A DNA stretch of 64,000 nt from Micromonospora zamorensis. Lineage in GTDB: Bacteria > Actinomycetota > Actinomycetes > Mycobacteriales > Micromonosporaceae. The translations under genes were made by a program, and so were the position numbers. The stretch spans positions 4,340,001-4,404,000 of the forward strand of contig NZ_LT607755.1 of the NCBI RefSeq assembly GCF_900090275.1. Direction: 5' to 3'. Shown here in pieces: positions 33,403-43,833 of this stretch. A model generated the notes under the pieces. It was not told the origin of the DNA and ran no database searches. It saw only the letters and a program-made list of their open reading frames with translations. Position 1 is the first letter of the stretch. Every line of letters starts with the position of its first letter.

Positions 33403-34938
33403 TCAGCGAGCGGCGAGAGCCTGCGCGGCCGGGCCGACCGGGGCCGGCAACGCACCGACACCACCGAGGTGCTCGTGGATGGCGGCAGCCGCCGCACGCC
33501 CCTCGGCGATGGCCCAGACGATCAGCGAGGCACCCCGGTGCATGTCACCGGCCACGAACACCCCGTCGGCGTCGGTCTGCCAGTCGTCGCGGGCGTCGAC
33601 CGCGCCCCGGGGATTACGGGTCACACCGAACTGGGCCAGCAACGGCTGCTGCTCGGTGCCCTCGAAGCCGATCGCCAACAGCACCAGATCTGCCAGCAGC
33701 TCCCGCTCGGAACCCGGCACCACGGTCACGACCCGTCGACCGTCGCGCTTCTCCACTGTCACCTCAGCGATCCGCACCGCCCGCACCTGTCCGGTGCCGT
33801 CGTCCACGAACTCCTGCACCGCAACGGCGAAGACCCGCTCGCCACCCTCCTCGTGCGCCGGGTAGCTGCGCAGGATCCACGGCCACGTCGGCCACGGGTC
33901 CCGTGCCTCGTCGCGCTCCTGGGGCGGCTGCGGGTACAGGTCGAGCTGGTGCACGCCCGCGGCGCCCTGCCGGTGCGCGACGCCGAGGCAGTCAGCCGCG
34001 GTGTCACCACCACCGATGATCACCACGTGCTTGCCGGCCGCGTCGATCGGGCTGCCGTCCGGCAGCAGCGCACGCGCCGGCCGGGCCTCACCCGTGGCCG
34101 CGACGCCAGGCTGGTCGGTGGCCGCGGTGGCGACCGCGCGATTCGCCGCGACCAGGTGCGCCATCGCCTGGTGTACGCCCCGAAGCGCCCGCCCCGGGGT
34201 CTCCGGAGTGTCCCGCCCCTGCAACGCGCCGCAGGCAAGCAGCACCGCGTCGTGTTCGGCGCGCAACTGCTCGGCGGTGACGTCCACCCCGACGTTCACG
34301 CCGGTGCGGAAGCGCACCCCCTCGGCGACGAGCTGGGCCAGGCGGGCATCGATGTGCCGCTTCTCCAGCTTGAAGTCGGGGATGCCGTACCGGAGCAGGC
34401 CACCGATCGCGTCGTCACGCTCGTACACCGTCACCGCGTGACCGGCGCGGGCCAGTTGCTGGGCGGCGGCGAGGCCGGCGGGCCCGGAGCCGACGACGGC
34501 GACCGACCGACCGGACGGCGCCGGCACCGCGCGAGGGGTGAACCCGCGTGCCGCGGCGGCGTCGGCGATCTCCACCTCGACCTGCTTGATGGTCACCGGC
34601 TGGCCGCCGGAGATACCGAGGACGCAGGCCGCCTCGCAGGGCGCCGGGCAGAGCCGGCCGGTGAACTCCGGGAAGTTGTTGGTGGCGTGCAGCGACTCGA
34701 CTGCGGCGTCCCAGTTGCCGGTCCGCACCAGGTCGTTCCAGTCCGGGATGCGGTTGCCCAGCGGGCAGCCGTCGTGGCAGAACGGGATGCCGCAGTCCAT
34801 GCATCGGGTGGCCTGCTCGCGGACCAGTTCCTCGCCGGCCGGTGGGTAGACCTCGCGCCAGTCGCTGATCCGCACCGGCACCGGGCGGCGGGCCGGCAGT
34901 CGCCGGTCGTAGCGCAGGAAACCGTTCGGGTCAGGCAC
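33403..34938 (-). CDS. gltD: Glutamate synthase small subunit
   Basis: A 511-residue NADPH-oxidising beta subunit that passes electrons to GltB for 2-oxoglutarate plus glutamine to two glutamates. The N-terminal Fe-S domain has [18 protein letters not shown] and [10 protein letters not shown]; the FAD site is [12 protein letters not shown]; the NADPH site is [11 protein letters not shown]; the C-terminal second FAD contact is [11 protein letters not shown]. The GTG start overlaps the gltB stop by eight bases, so the pair is translationally coupled. Length is typical. Confidence 0.97.
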   Translation of the reverse strand: MPDPNGFLRYDRRLPARRPVPVRISDWREVYPPAGEELVREQATRCMDCGIPFCHDGCPLGNRIPDWNDLVRTGNWDAAVESLHATNNFPEFTGRLCPAPCEAACVLGISGGQPVTIKQVEVEIADAAAARGFTPRAVPAPSGRSVAVVGSGPAGLAAAQQLARAGHAVTVYERDDAIGGLLRYGIPDFKLEKRHIDARLAQLVAEGVRFRTGVNVGVDVTAEQLRAEHDAVLLACGALQGRDTPETPGRALRGVHQAMAHLVAANRAVATAATDQPGVAATGEARPARALLPDGSPIDAAGKHVVIIGGGDTAADCLGVAHRQGAAGVHQLDLYPQPPQERDEARDPWPTWPWILRSYPAHEEGGERVFAVAVQEFVDDGTGQVRAVRIAEVTVEKRDGRRVVTVVPGSERELLADLVLLAIGFEGTEQQPLLAQFGVTRNPRGAVDARDDWQTDADGVFVAGDMHRGASLIVWAIAEGRAAAAAIHEHLGGVGALPAPVGPAAQALAAR

Positions 34939-37900
34939 GAGCCACCTCCTGGGCAGCCACCCGCGGGGCGGGCGGCACCGGCGCGGCGGACGGCGCGCTG
35001 AGCGCGCTCATCACCGCGTCGTCGACGTTGCGGCCGGCGGCTTCGGCGGCCTTCATGATCTCCAGCACCCGGCGGTAGTCGCGGGGCACCACGGCGGTGA
35101 ACTCGGCCACCGCCTCCGGCCAGCGCTTGAGCAGCTCCTCGGCGACCGCCGACCCGGTCTCGGCCACATGCCGCTGGACCAGCTCGTGCAGCAACGACTG
35201 CTCCTGCTCGCCCAGTTGCGCCAGGTCGACCAGCTCCGTGTTGACCCGTGCGCGGTCCAGGTGGTGCACGAACGCCGTGCCGCCGGACATGCCGGCCGCG
35301 AAGTTACGGCCGGTCGCGCCGAGCACCACGACAGTGCCGCCGGTCATGTACTCGCAGCCGTGGTCGCCAACCCCCTCGACCACGGCGACCGCACCGGAGT
35401 TGCGCACCGCGAACCGCTCCCCCACCCGGCCACGCAGGAAGACCTCACCCGCCGTGGCCCCGTACAGGATGGTGTTGCCGGCGATGATCTGATCCTCGGC
35501 CCGCTGCCCCGGCTCGGCGTCCGGGTCGAGGAACGGCGCCACGGCGTCCGGACGGACGATGATCCGCCCACCGGAGAGGCCCTTGGCCACGTAGTCGTTG
35601 GCGTCGCCGTGCAGCCGCAGGGTCACCCCGCGCGGCAGGAACGCGCCGAACGACTGCCCGGCCGTGCCGTGCAGCACGAACTCGATGGTGTCGTCCGGAA
35701 GGCCGGCACCGCCGAAGCGGCGCGTCACCTCACCGCCGAGCATCGCGCCGACGCTGCGGTGCTCGTTGCGGACCGCCACCTCGACCCGTACCGGCGCACC
35801 CGCGGACAGGGCGGGCTGCGCGAGCGCGATCAGCTCGTTGTCCAGGGAGAGCTCCAGGCCGTGGTCCTGTGCGCGTATCCCCCGTCGGGCCGCGCCGGCG
35901 GGCAGCTCCGGCAGGTGCAGGACGGGCGCCAGGTCCAACCCGTGCGCCTTCCAGTGCGTCAGCGCCGGGGCCACGTCGAGCAGCTCGGACTGCCCGATCG
36001 CCTCCTCGATGGATCGGAAACCCAGCTCGGCCAGGTATCCCCGGACCTCCTCGGCGAGGAAGAGGAAGAAGTTCTCCACGAACTCCGGGGTGCCGGTGAA
36101 GCGCTCGCGCAGCACCGGGTTCTGCGTGGCGATGCCGACGGGGCAGGTGTCCAGGTGGCAGACCCGCATCATCACGCAACCGGCGACGATCAGCGGCGCG
36201 GTCGCGAAGCCGAACTCCTCCGCGCCGAGCAGCGCCGCGATCAGCACGTCGCGGCCGGTCTTGAGCTGACCGTCGACCTGCACGGTGACCCGGTCGCGCA
36301 GCTTGTTGAGCAGCAGCGTCTGTTGGGCCTCGGCAAGGCCCAGCTCCCACGGGGTGCCCGCGTGCTTGAGCGAGTTCATCGGGGAGGCGCCAGTGCCCCC
36401 GTCGTGGCCGGAGATGAGGATGACGTCGGCCTTGAGCTTCGCCACCCCGGCGGCGACGGTGCCGACGCCGACCTCGCTGACCAGCTTGACGTGCACCCGC
36501 GCGGTCGGGTTGACGCACTTCAGGTCGTGCACGAGTTGGGCGAGGTCCTCGATGGAGTAGATGTCGTGGTGCGGCGGCGGGGAGATCAGACCGACGCCCG
36601 GAGTCGCGTGCCGGGTACGGGCGATCCACGGCCAGACCTTGTTGCCGGGCAGTTGACCGCCCTCGCCCGGCTTGGCGCCCTGGGCCATCTTGATCTGGAG
36701 GTCGTCCGCGTTGACCAGATATTCGCTGGTCACACCGAACCGGCCGCTGGCGATCTGCTTGACCGCCGAACGGCGGGCCGGGTCGTGCAGGCGATCGACG
36801 TCCTCGCCGCCCTCACCGGTGTTGGACTTGCCGCCGAGACGGTTCATCGCGATGGCGAGCGTCTCGTGCGCCTCCGCGGAGATCGACCCGTACGACATGG
36901 CGCCGGTGGCGAACCGCTTGACGATCTCGCTGGCCGGCTCGACCTCGTCGATCGGCACCGCCGGGCGGAGCCCGGTGCGCAGGGTGAACAGTCCACGCAG
37001 CGACCCGGCCTGCGCGGCGAGCGCGTCGACCTTCGCGGTGTACTCCCGGAAGACGTCGTACTGCCGGCTGCGGGTGGCGTGCTGCAACAGGAAGACCGTC
37101 TCCGGGTTGAACAGGTGCAGCTCACCCTCGCGGCGCCACTGGTATTCGCCACCGACCTCCAACCGGTCGGAGGCGGCGGAACCCGCCGGGGGCCAGGCCA
37201 GCGCGTGGCGGGCGGCCACCTCGGCGTGCACGCCCGCGAGGTTCACCCCGCCGATCCGGCTGGGGGTGCCCCGGAAGTAGCGCTCGACCAGCCGGGTGTC
37301 CAGGCCGACCGCCTCGAAGACCTGCGCCCCGCAGTACGAGGAGACCGTCGAGATGCCCATCTTCGACATGATCTTCAGGACGCCCTTGCCGAGCGCCTTG
37401 GCGTAGTTGCGGACCGCGGCTGCCGGCTCGACGCCGGCCAGGGCGCCGGTGGCGATCATGTCCTCGACGGACTCGAACGCCAGGTACGGGTTGACCGCCG
37501 CGGCGCCGTAGCCGATCAGGACCGCCGCGTGGTGCACCTCCCGGCAGTCGCCGGACTCCACGATCAGCGCCGCCTGGGTGCGGGTCTGCTCCCGCACCAG
37601 GTGCTGGTGCACGGCGGCGGTGAGCAGCAGCGACGGGATCGGCGCGAGGTCGGCGTTCGAGTCCCGGTCGGAGAGCACCAGGATGCGGACGCCGTCCTCG
37701 ATGGCCTCGGAGACGTGCCGGCAGATCTCGGTCAGCCGTGCCTTGATCCCGGCCGCGCCCTCCCGGATGCGGTACAGCCCGGACACCCGGACCGCCTTGA
37801 AGCCGGGCAGGTCGCCGTCCTCGTCGATGGAGAGGATCTTCGCCAGCTCGTCGTTGTCGATGATCGGGTGCGGCAGCACGATCTGGCGGCAGCTCGCCGC

Positions 37901-39637
37901 GCCCGGGTCGAGCAGGTTGCCCTCCGGCCCGATCGTCGACGCCAGACTGGTCACCAGCTCCTCGCGGATGGCGTCCAGTGGCGGGTTGGTGACCTGGGCG
38001 AAGAGCTGGTGGAAGTAGTCGTAGAGCAGCCGCGGCCGGGTCGACAACGGCGAGATCGGGGTGTCCGTACCCATCGAACCGAGCGGCTCGGCGCCGGTGC
38101 GGGCCATCGGCCCGAGCAGGATCTTCAGCTCCTCCTCCGTGTAACCGAAGGTCTGCTGCCGGCGGCGCACCGAGTCGTGGGTGTAGACGGTGTGCTCGCG
38201 GGCCGGCAGGTCGCCCAGCTCGATCAGCCCGGCGTGCAGCCACTCGCCGTACGGCTGGGCGGCGGCCAGCTCGGACTTGATCTCCTCGTCGTGCACGATG
38301 CGACCCGCGACGGTGTCGACCAGGAACATCTTGCCCGGCTGGAGTCGCCCCTTCGCGACCACGTGGGCCGGGTCGAGGTCGAGCACGCCCGCCTCGGAAC
38401 CGAGCACCACGAGCCCGTCGTCGGTCTGCCACCAGCGCCCCGGGCGCAACCCGTTGCGGTCCAGGACCGCGCCGACGATCTCGCCGTCGGTGAAGGCCAC
38501 CGACGCGGGACCGTCCCACGGCTCCATCAGGCTCGCGTGGAAGCGGTAGAAGGCCCGCTTGGCCGGCTCCATGCCGGGGTCGTTCTCCCACGCCTCGGGG
38601 ATCATCATGAGCACCGCGTGCGGCAGGCTCCGTCCGGCCAGGTGCAGCAGCTCCAGGACCTCGTCGAAGTTCGCCGAGTCGGAGGCGCCGGGCGTGCACA
38701 CCGGGAAGACCCGCCGGATGTTGCCCGGCACGTTCGGCGAGCGCAGCAGCGCCTCGCGGGCCTGCATCCAGTTGCGGTTGCCACGGATCGTGTTGATCTC
38801 GCCGTTGTGGGCGATGAACCGGTACGGGTGCGCCAACGGCCAGGACGGGAAGGTGTTCGTGGAGAAGCGGGAGTGCACCAGCGCGATCGCGCTGTCGATC
38901 CGCTCGTCGCGCAGGTCCGGGTAGAACGCCGGCAACTGGTCGGGCGTCAGCATTCCCTTGTAGACCATGGTGCGGCTGGACAGCGACGGGAAGTATGCCG
39001 GCACGCCCCGCTCGGCGGTCTCCCGCTCGGCCTGTTTGCGCAGGCTGAACGCCACCCGGTCCAGGTCGATGCCGCGCAGCGGCGAACCGGCCGGCCCCTC
39101 TGGCGAGTCGGTGAGCCGGCGCGCGGCCAGGAAGAGCTGCCGGACCCGGGGCATCGCCGCCAGGGCCGTCTCACCAAGCTCACTCGGGTCGATTGGCACG
39201 TCGCGCCAGCCGAGCAGGTCGGCTCCCTCGACCAGTGCGTATTTTTCGATCACCCGCCGGGCACGCGCCTCGGCGGCGTCGTCGTCGGGGAGGAAGACCA
39301 GCCCGGTGGCGTACTCGCCCGCCGGGGGAAGCGCGACGTCGGCCACCGCGCGCAGGAAGGTGTCGGGGACCTGGATCATGATGCCGGCGCCGTCGCCGGT
39401 GTTCGGCTCGGCACCGCGAGCGCCGCGATGGTCCAGTCGACAGAGGGCACCGAGCCCGTTGGCGACGACCGCGTGCGAACGCCGGCCGTGCAGGTCCGCC
39501 ACGAAGGCCACCCCGCAGGCATCGTGCTCCTGCGCCGGGTCGTAGAGGCCCTGCGCGGGCGGGCGGGAGCCGGGCATCGGGGACGCCTGCGGGCTGTGCG
39601 GATACGGCTGAATCTTGTCCGCGTACGGCTGAGCCAC
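34931..39637 (-). CDS. gltB: Glutamate synthase large subunit
   Basis: A 1568-residue alpha subunit. The class II glutaminase nucleophile is Cys41 in [10 protein letters not shown], so about 40 residues form a propeptide that must be removed. The central domain, the FMN-barrel ([40 protein letters not shown]), the Fe-S cysteines ([12 protein letters not shown] near 1153-1164) and the C-terminal GXGXG beta-helix are all present. GTG at 39637 is chosen for its AGGAGG site; a GTG 18 bases upstream has none. First gene of gltBD. Confidence 0.97.
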   Translation of the reverse strand: MAQPYADKIQPYPHSPQASPMPGSRPPAQGLYDPAQEHDACGVAFVADLHGRRSHAVVANGLGALCRLDHRGARGAEPNTGDGAGIMIQVPDTFLRAVADVALPPAGEYATGLVFLPDDDAAEARARRVIEKYALVEGADLLGWRDVPIDPSELGETALAAMPRVRQLFLAARRLTDSPEGPAGSPLRGIDLDRVAFSLRKQAERETAERGVPAYFPSLSSRTMVYKGMLTPDQLPAFYPDLRDERIDSAIALVHSRFSTNTFPSWPLAHPYRFIAHNGEINTIRGNRNWMQAREALLRSPNVPGNIRRVFPVCTPGASDSANFDEVLELLHLAGRSLPHAVLMMIPEAWENDPGMEPAKRAFYRFHASLMEPWDGPASVAFTDGEIVGAVLDRNGLRPGRWWQTDDGLVVLGSEAGVLDLDPAHVVAKGRLQPGKMFLVDTVAGRIVHDEEIKSELAAAQPYGEWLHAGLIELGDLPAREHTVYTHDSVRRRQQTFGYTEEELKILLGPMARTGAEPLGSMGTDTPISPLSTRPRLLYDYFHQLFAQVTNPPLDAIREELVTSLASTIGPEGNLLDPGAASCRQIVLPHPIIDNDELAKILSIDEDGDLPGFKAVRVSGLYRIREGAAGIKARLTEICRHVSEAIEDGVRILVLSDRDSNADLAPIPSLLLTAAVHQHLVREQTRTQAALIVESGDCREVHHAAVLIGYGAAAVNPYLAFESVEDMIATGALAGVEPAAAVRNYAKALGKGVLKIMSKMGISTVSSYCGAQVFEAVGLDTRLVERYFRGTPSRIGGVNLAGVHAEVAARHALAWPPAGSAASDRLEVGGEYQWRREGELHLFNPETVFLLQHATRSRQYDVFREYTAKVDALAAQAGSLRGLFTLRTGLRPAVPIDEVEPASEIVKRFATGAMSYGSISAEAHETLAIAMNRLGGKSNTGEGGEDVDRLHDPARRSAVKQIASGRFGVTSEYLVNADDLQIKMAQGAKPGEGGQLPGNKVWPWIARTRHATPGVGLISPPPHHDIYSIEDLAQLVHDLKCVNPTARVHVKLVSEVGVGTVAAGVAKLKADVILISGHDGGTGASPMNSLKHAGTPWELGLAEAQQTLLLNKLRDRVTVQVDGQLKTGRDVLIAALLGAEEFGFATAPLIVAGCVMMRVCHLDTCPVGIATQNPVLRERFTGTPEFVENFFLFLAEEVRGYLAELGFRSIEEAIGQSELLDVAPALTHWKAHGLDLAPVLHLPELPAGAARRGIRAQDHGLELSLDNELIALAQPALSAGAPVRVEVAVRNEHRSVGAMLGGEVTRRFGGAGLPDDTIEFVLHGTAGQSFGAFLPRGVTLRLHGDANDYVAKGLSGGRIIVRPDAVAPFLDPDAEPGQRAEDQIIAGNTILYGATAGEVFLRGRVGERFAVRNSGAVAVVEGVGDHGCEYMTGGTVVVLGATGRNFAAGMSGGTAFVHHLDRARVNTELVDLAQLGEQEQSLLHELVQRHVAETGSAVAEELLKRWPEAVAEFTAVVPRDYRRVLEIMKAAEAAGRNVDDAVMSALSAPSAAPVPPAPRVAAQEVARA

Positions 39638-39780
39638 CGGGCCTCCTGTCGTCACTCAGGTTGGATCATGGTGGGGACGACGTCGGCCCGGGGTCTATTG
39701 AGTCTACGTTAGGGCCGGGGTCGCAGGGCCACCTGAGATTGATCACACCGTCCACAGGCTGGGACGTGTAGTCTCGCGCG

Positions 39781-40626
39781 GTGGATCAGCTACACAAGGA
39801 CGTCTTCGACCGGTTGGAACGCTTCTACGACGCGGTGCCCCGCGACGTCGCCGGTGCGGAGGAGCACGGCGGGTTGGTGCTGTTCGTCCGCGATGGCGCC
39901 GGCTGGCCGTTCTACGCCCGCCCCCGGATCGACGCCACCCAGCCGCCGTCGCTGGCCGACGTGACCTCGGTCCGCGAGCGGCAGCGGAAGCTGGGCCTGC
40001 CGGAAGCCTTCGAGTGGGTGCACGAGACGAGCCCCGAGCTGCTGGCGGTGGCCCGCTCGGCGGGGCTGCACGTGCTGGAGGCGCCGCTGATGGTGCTCGA
40101 CCCGGCCGCGCTGCCCGACCCGGCGACGCTGTCCGACGTGGCGGTGCGGGTGCTGGCCGCCGACTCCCCCGGTTTCGCCGCCGATGTCGCCGCACGGCGT
40201 GCGGTGGCAGCGGTGTCGTTCGCCGCCGCCGGCACCGCGCCCGGCGAGGCCGGCCCGGCCGAGCGGGACGCCGCCGTCACCGAACTCGAACTGGCCGCGC
40301 TCGACGAGGAGCGTTCCCGGATCGCCGACGGTCGACGGATTTCCGCGCTGGCCGGCACGCCCACCGACGGTGCGCTGGCCAGCGGCATGGCCATGCGCGT
40401 CGGCGACGTCGCCGAGATCGCCGGGGTGGCCACCCTGCCCGCCGCCCGCCGACGCGGGCTGGGCGCCGCGCTCACCGCAACCCTGGCCCGGGAGCTCGTC
40501 GCCGCCGGCACCGACCTGGTCTTCCTCTCCGCTGGCAGCGACGAGATCGCCCGGGTCTACCTGCGGGTCGGCTTCCGCCGCATCGGCACCGCCTGCATCG
40601 CCGAACCGGTCGCCCTGATCTCCTGA
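39781..40626 (+). CDS. GNAT-family acetyltransferase
   Basis: A 281-residue protein whose C-terminal 150 residues form a GNAT fold: VGDVAEIAGVATLPAARRRG is strand 4 plus the acetyl-CoA pyrophosphate loop (R/Q-x-x-G-x-G/A as ARRRGLGAAL), then LVFLSAGSDEIARVYLRVGF. The N-terminal half is a second, weakly conserved domain. The GTG has no ribosome site; a TAGTCT box at 39769-39774 would put the transcript start at or near the GTG, so translation may be leaderless. Acceptor unknown. Confidence 0.85.
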   Translation: MDQLHKDVFDRLERFYDAVPRDVAGAEEHGGLVLFVRDGAGWPFYARPRIDATQPPSLADVTSVRERQRKLGLPEAFEWVHETSPELLAVARSAGLHVLEAPLMVLDPAALPDPATLSDVAVRVLAADSPGFAADVAARRAVAAVSFAAAGTAPGEAGPAERDAAVTELELAALDEERSRIADGRRISALAGTPTDGALASGMAMRVGDVAEIAGVATLPAARRRGLGAALTATLARELVAAGTDLVFLSAGSDEIARVYLRVGFRRIGTACIAEPVALIS

Positions 40627-40636
40627 CCGGGGTGGG

Positions 40637-41824
40637 TCAGGTTGGGGGGCGCCACTGGGCCGCGGAGGCAGCGGCGCTGGAGAGCAGTCGCGAGTTGATC
40701 GTGCCCAGTGCGGCGTCCCGGGCTCGCAACGCCAACCGGCCCCGAGCCTGGAGCACCGCCGACATCCGTCGGGTCTGCCGGACCACTGTCGCGGCCCGCG
40801 GGCGGCGAATCCGGTCGTACGCCTGAACGGCGTCGGGCAGCCGGGCTTCCCGCAGCAGAGAGGCCAGGGTGGCGGCGTCCTCGAACGCGAGGCAGGCGCC
40901 CTGCCCGAGGTGCGGCGGCATGGCATGCGCCGCGTCGCCGAGCAGCACGACGCCGCCCGGCCCGCACGGAAAGCCGTACGCGCGGGGCAGCGGTCGCAGC
41001 TCGCGGACCTCCTGCTGGACCAGGTCGGCCGGGTCGGTGGCGTCGAGCAGTGCCCCGATCGGGTCGGGCCAGCCCGCGTACCAGCGGCGCAACAGGGCGA
41101 GCTGGGTCTCCGGTGGTTCCGGGCGAGGTGCGCCGGCGGCGGTGGCCACCCAGTAGATGCCGCCCCGGGTGGACCCGCCGGACGAGCCGCGCTCGCCCAG
41201 CGACGCGGCCACGAACCGGTAGCCGGCGCCCAGGATCTCGCCGGCGAGTGGCTGGTCGTCGGGTAGCCGAGGGGCCTGGTACCAGGGAATGACGGCCCGC
41301 CAGGCGGCGCAGCCCGAGCTGACCACCCGGGATTCGGGGGCGAGTTGGCGGCGGATGCCGCTGTCCGTGCCGTCGGCGGCGACCACCAGGTCGACCTCGA
41401 TGGTCTGCCGTCCGTCGCTGACCGCCGGCCGCTCACCGGGCTCGACCCGGACATGGCGCACCGTCACACCGGTCCGCAGCTCGACCCGCTCGCCGAGGCC
41501 GGCGATCAGCGCGTCGTGCAGGTCCTCGCGGTGCACCACCACCGGCATCCGGTCGGCGGGAATGGGTCGGGGCTGCACGAGCCAGTGCCCGTCGGGGCGA
41601 CGGACCCCACCGTCGGGCAGCGGCGTGGCGATGGCAGCCAGGCCCGCGCCGAGACCGAGGGCCTGCAGCGCGCGGACGCCGTTGGGCCAGAGCACCACGG
41701 CGGTCGGCTCGGGACGGACCCGTTCGGCGCGCTCCAGCAGGGTCACCTGCCAGCCGGAGCGGGCCAGCGCGCCGGCCACCGCGAGGCCACCGACCCCTGC
41801 GCCGACCACCACCGCGCTTCGCAT
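40637..41824 (-). CDS. FAD-dependent monooxygenase (group A)
   Basis: A 395-residue flavoprotein hydroxylase of the PHBH fold. The Rossmann GxGxxG is VVGAGVGGLAVAGALA, the DG motif is VVAADGTDSGIRRQL and the GD motif is VLLGDAAHAMPPHLGQGACLAFED. Such enzymes hydroxylate aromatic or polyketide-like substrates with NAD(P)H and O2. It is a single gene, so the substrate is not deducible. Start ATG with a weak GGGGGCGG. It ends 10 bases from the convergent GNAT gene. Confidence 0.92.
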   Translation of the reverse strand: MRSAVVVGAGVGGLAVAGALARSGWQVTLLERAERVRPEPTAVVLWPNGVRALQALGLGAGLAAIATPLPDGGVRRPDGHWLVQPRPIPADRMPVVVHREDLHDALIAGLGERVELRTGVTVRHVRVEPGERPAVSDGRQTIEVDLVVAADGTDSGIRRQLAPESRVVSSGCAAWRAVIPWYQAPRLPDDQPLAGEILGAGYRFVAASLGERGSSGGSTRGGIYWVATAAGAPRPEPPETQLALLRRWYAGWPDPIGALLDATDPADLVQQEVRELRPLPRAYGFPCGPGGVVLLGDAAHAMPPHLGQGACLAFEDAATLASLLREARLPDAVQAYDRIRRPRAATVVRQTRRMSAVLQARGRLALRARDAALGTINSRLLSSAAASAAQWRPPT

Positions 41825-41839
41825 CGGTGCCGCCCCCGC

Positions 41840-43042
41840 TCAGCTGTCCCGGTCGGCGGGCCGTGCGCCAGTGGCGTCGGCCCGGTCGGTACGGGTGGCC
41901 GACGGGTCGTCCGCCGGGTCCTCGTCGGTCGACGGGCTGTCGACGGTTGCCTCATCGACACGCGACTCGTCACCCAGCGGCTCGGCGCCACCGGGCCGGA
42001 CGTCCTCGTCGGCGGTCGGCTCGGGCGGCACGACGCCGGTGTCCTGCCAGGCGGCGTACTGCTCCTCGCTGACCACCCGGTAGCCCTCCGGGGCGGCGGC
42101 CTGCGCTGGGGTCTCCCGCTCGGAGAGGTCCACCTGGGACAGGTCGGACGTGGGGGGCGTGGTCGGCGTCGCCGCCGCGCCGATCGGGATCAGGAATTCC
42201 TGGGGGCCGCGCACCCGGACGAAGTAGATCAACCCGCCGAGGAAGACCAGCGCGGCGGTCCAGACGTTGAGCCGTACGCCGAGGATCTGGTTGGCCTCGT
42301 CGGTGCGCATCAGCTCGATCCAGAAGCGGCCGGCGGTGTAGCCCATCACGTAGAGCGCGAACGCCCGGCCCCGGCCCAGCTTGAGCCGGCGGTCGAGGAG
42401 GAGGACCAACGCGACCACGCCGAGGTTCCACAGCGCCTCATAGAGGAAGGTCGGCTGGTAGAGGCCCGGTTCGAGGATCGGCTGCCCGGCATCGTCGCGC
42501 AGCGCGTGCCCCGGATTGTCCGGGTCCATCCGGTGGATCTCCAGACCCCACGGCAGGGTGGTCCGGCCACCGAACAGCTCGTTGTTGAACCAGTTGCCGA
42601 GCCGGCCGACCGCCTGGGCCAGCGGCAGCCCGGGTGCCAACGCGTCGGCCACCACCCCGAACGGGATGCCGAGCTGTCGGGCCGCGATGAAGGCGCCGAG
42701 CGCGCCACCGGCGACGGCGCCCCAGATGCCGAGACCGCCCTCCCAGATGGCGAATGCCTTCATCGGCTCACCACCGGCGCCGAAGTATTTCTCCGGTGAG
42801 GTGATCACGTGGTAGATGCGGGCGCCGATGATGCCCGCCGGCACCGCCCAGACGGCGATGTCGAGCACGGCACCGGGCGCGACGCCGCGCTGCCGCAGCC
42901 GGCGCTCCGTCACCCAGCAGGCCAGCACGATGCCGGCGATGATGCAGAGCGCGTAGGCCCGGATCGGCACCGGTCCGAGCTGCCAGACCGCGGTGCTGGG
43001 GCTGGGCAGGGCCGCCTGGGGGGACAGCGAGGCGAGGGTCAC
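41840..43042 (-). CDS. lgt: Prolipoprotein diacylglyceryl transferase
   Basis: A 400-residue Lgt that transfers diacylglycerol from phosphatidylglycerol to the lipobox Cys of prolipoproteins. Seven-helix core with YALCIIAGIVLACWV, WEGGLGIWGAVAGGALGAF, the signature AVGRLGNWFNNELFG, QPTFLYEALWN and GRFWIELMRTD. The actinobacterial form has an extra acidic disordered tail of about 110 residues (DEDVRPGGAEPL and on). GTG at 43042 gives the expected TLASLSP start, though no clear ribosome site is seen; an upstream GTG at 43081 is possible. Confidence 0.95.
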   Translation of the reverse strand: MTLASLSPQAALPSPSTAVWQLGPVPIRAYALCIIAGIVLACWVTERRLRQRGVAPGAVLDIAVWAVPAGIIGARIYHVITSPEKYFGAGGEPMKAFAIWEGGLGIWGAVAGGALGAFIAARQLGIPFGVVADALAPGLPLAQAVGRLGNWFNNELFGGRTTLPWGLEIHRMDPDNPGHALRDDAGQPILEPGLYQPTFLYEALWNLGVVALVLLLDRRLKLGRGRAFALYVMGYTAGRFWIELMRTDEANQILGVRLNVWTAALVFLGGLIYFVRVRGPQEFLIPIGAAATPTTPPTSDLSQVDLSERETPAQAAAPEGYRVVSEEQYAAWQDTGVVPPEPTADEDVRPGGAEPLGDESRVDEATVDSPSTDEDPADDPSATRTDRADATGARPADRDS

Positions 43043-43107
43043 GGGTGCACACGCTACCGCTGCACACCCCCGCAGCGGCACCCCGGGCCGCTGGAGTGCG
43101 CATCCCG

Positions 43108-43136
43108 GTGACTTCTGGTTTGCACCCCCGTACGCT
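43108..43136 (+). promoter_or_regulatory. Probable leaderless promoter of NUDIX gene
   Basis: GTGACT (43108-43113) and TACGCT (43131-43136) are spaced 17 bases, near the housekeeping sigma consensus. The downstream ATG is 9 bases after the -10 box and has no ribosome site, so a leaderless mRNA is likely. Confidence 0.55.
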
Positions 43137-43144
43137 CTTTGTCC

Positions 43145-43723
43145 ATGAGCGCGCTCACCTGGGCGGTCGCCGCGGTCGTCAGTGACGACACCGGCCGGGT
43201 GCTGCTCTGCCGGCAGGGCCGGGGGGAGCGCCGATACGCGCTGCCCGGCGGGCGGCTACGCCCGGCCGAGAGCCCGGTGCAGGCGGCCCTGCGGGACATC
43301 CGCGCGGAGACCGGCTGGGAGATCGAGCTGGTCGACCTGGTCGGCGTCTACCACCTGACCGGCCCCACCTGGCGGACGTCCCCCGGGCGCGCCGGGCCAC
43401 TGCCGGACGTCCTCGTGCACGTGTTCCGGGCCCGCGCCGCCAGGGTCCGACCCGCCGCCGACCCGCCGCCGGGCTGCCGGTTGTCCTGGCACTCCCCCGA
43501 CGCGCTGCCCGAGTCGGTCACGCCGCTCACCCACGCCGCCGTCACCGATGCTCGCGCCGGCCGCTCCGGCGTGCTCCGCGACGCTTCGTGGGCACCGCCC
43601 GAGCCCATTGGAGAGCCGGTGAACGGGCCTGACGGGCACGGGGTCGTGGCGCAGCCGCCGGAACAACGTGGTGAGACGGCGGCGGACGCCCCACTTCGCC
43701 CCGGACCGCGCCGACACGACTGA
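43145..43723 (+). CDS. NUDIX-domain protein
   Basis: A 192-residue protein with a Nudix fold (WAVAAVVSDDTGRVLLCRQG, then YALPGGRLRPAESPVQAAL). The Nudix box reads G-x5-E-x7-R-D-I-R-A-E-T-G-W against the consensus G-x5-E-x7-R-E-U-x-E-E-x-G-U: one metal-binding Glu is Ala and another is Asp, so hydrolase activity may be reduced or altered. The C-terminal 50 residues are Pro/Arg-rich and disordered. ATG rather than the TTG six bases upstream is chosen on promoter position. Confidence 0.82.
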   Translation: MSALTWAVAAVVSDDTGRVLLCRQGRGERRYALPGGRLRPAESPVQAALRDIRAETGWEIELVDLVGVYHLTGPTWRTSPGRAGPLPDVLVHVFRARAARVRPAADPPPGCRLSWHSPDALPESVTPLTHAAVTDARAGRSGVLRDASWAPPEPIGEPVNGPDGHGVVAQPPEQRGETAADAPLRPGPRRHD

Positions 43724-43765
43724 GCGGCCCGACGCCGACCGGACGGGCAGCACCCGTTCGAGCGT

Positions 43766-43801
43766 GATGCCGGTGAGTCATCAGGATGACTCACCGGCAT
43801 C
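43766..43801. repeat. Palindromic repeat, family A copy 2
   Basis: Perfect palindrome with 17-base arms GATGCCGGTGAGTCATC and its complement around AG, between the converging NUDIX and trpA genes. The same element, slightly decayed, lies at 14949-14984. Placement suits a bidirectional terminator. Confidence 0.9.
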
Positions 43802-43833
43802 GCACGCCTGAGACAGACAGGCCCGCCGCGCCG

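Noticed and set aside
35168..39712. A 1514-codon open frame on the plus strand opposite gltB
   Set aside because: It mirrors gltB codons in a high-GC genome; its product is low complexity (Arg/Gly/Val/His) without any family motif, while the minus-strand gltB is complete.
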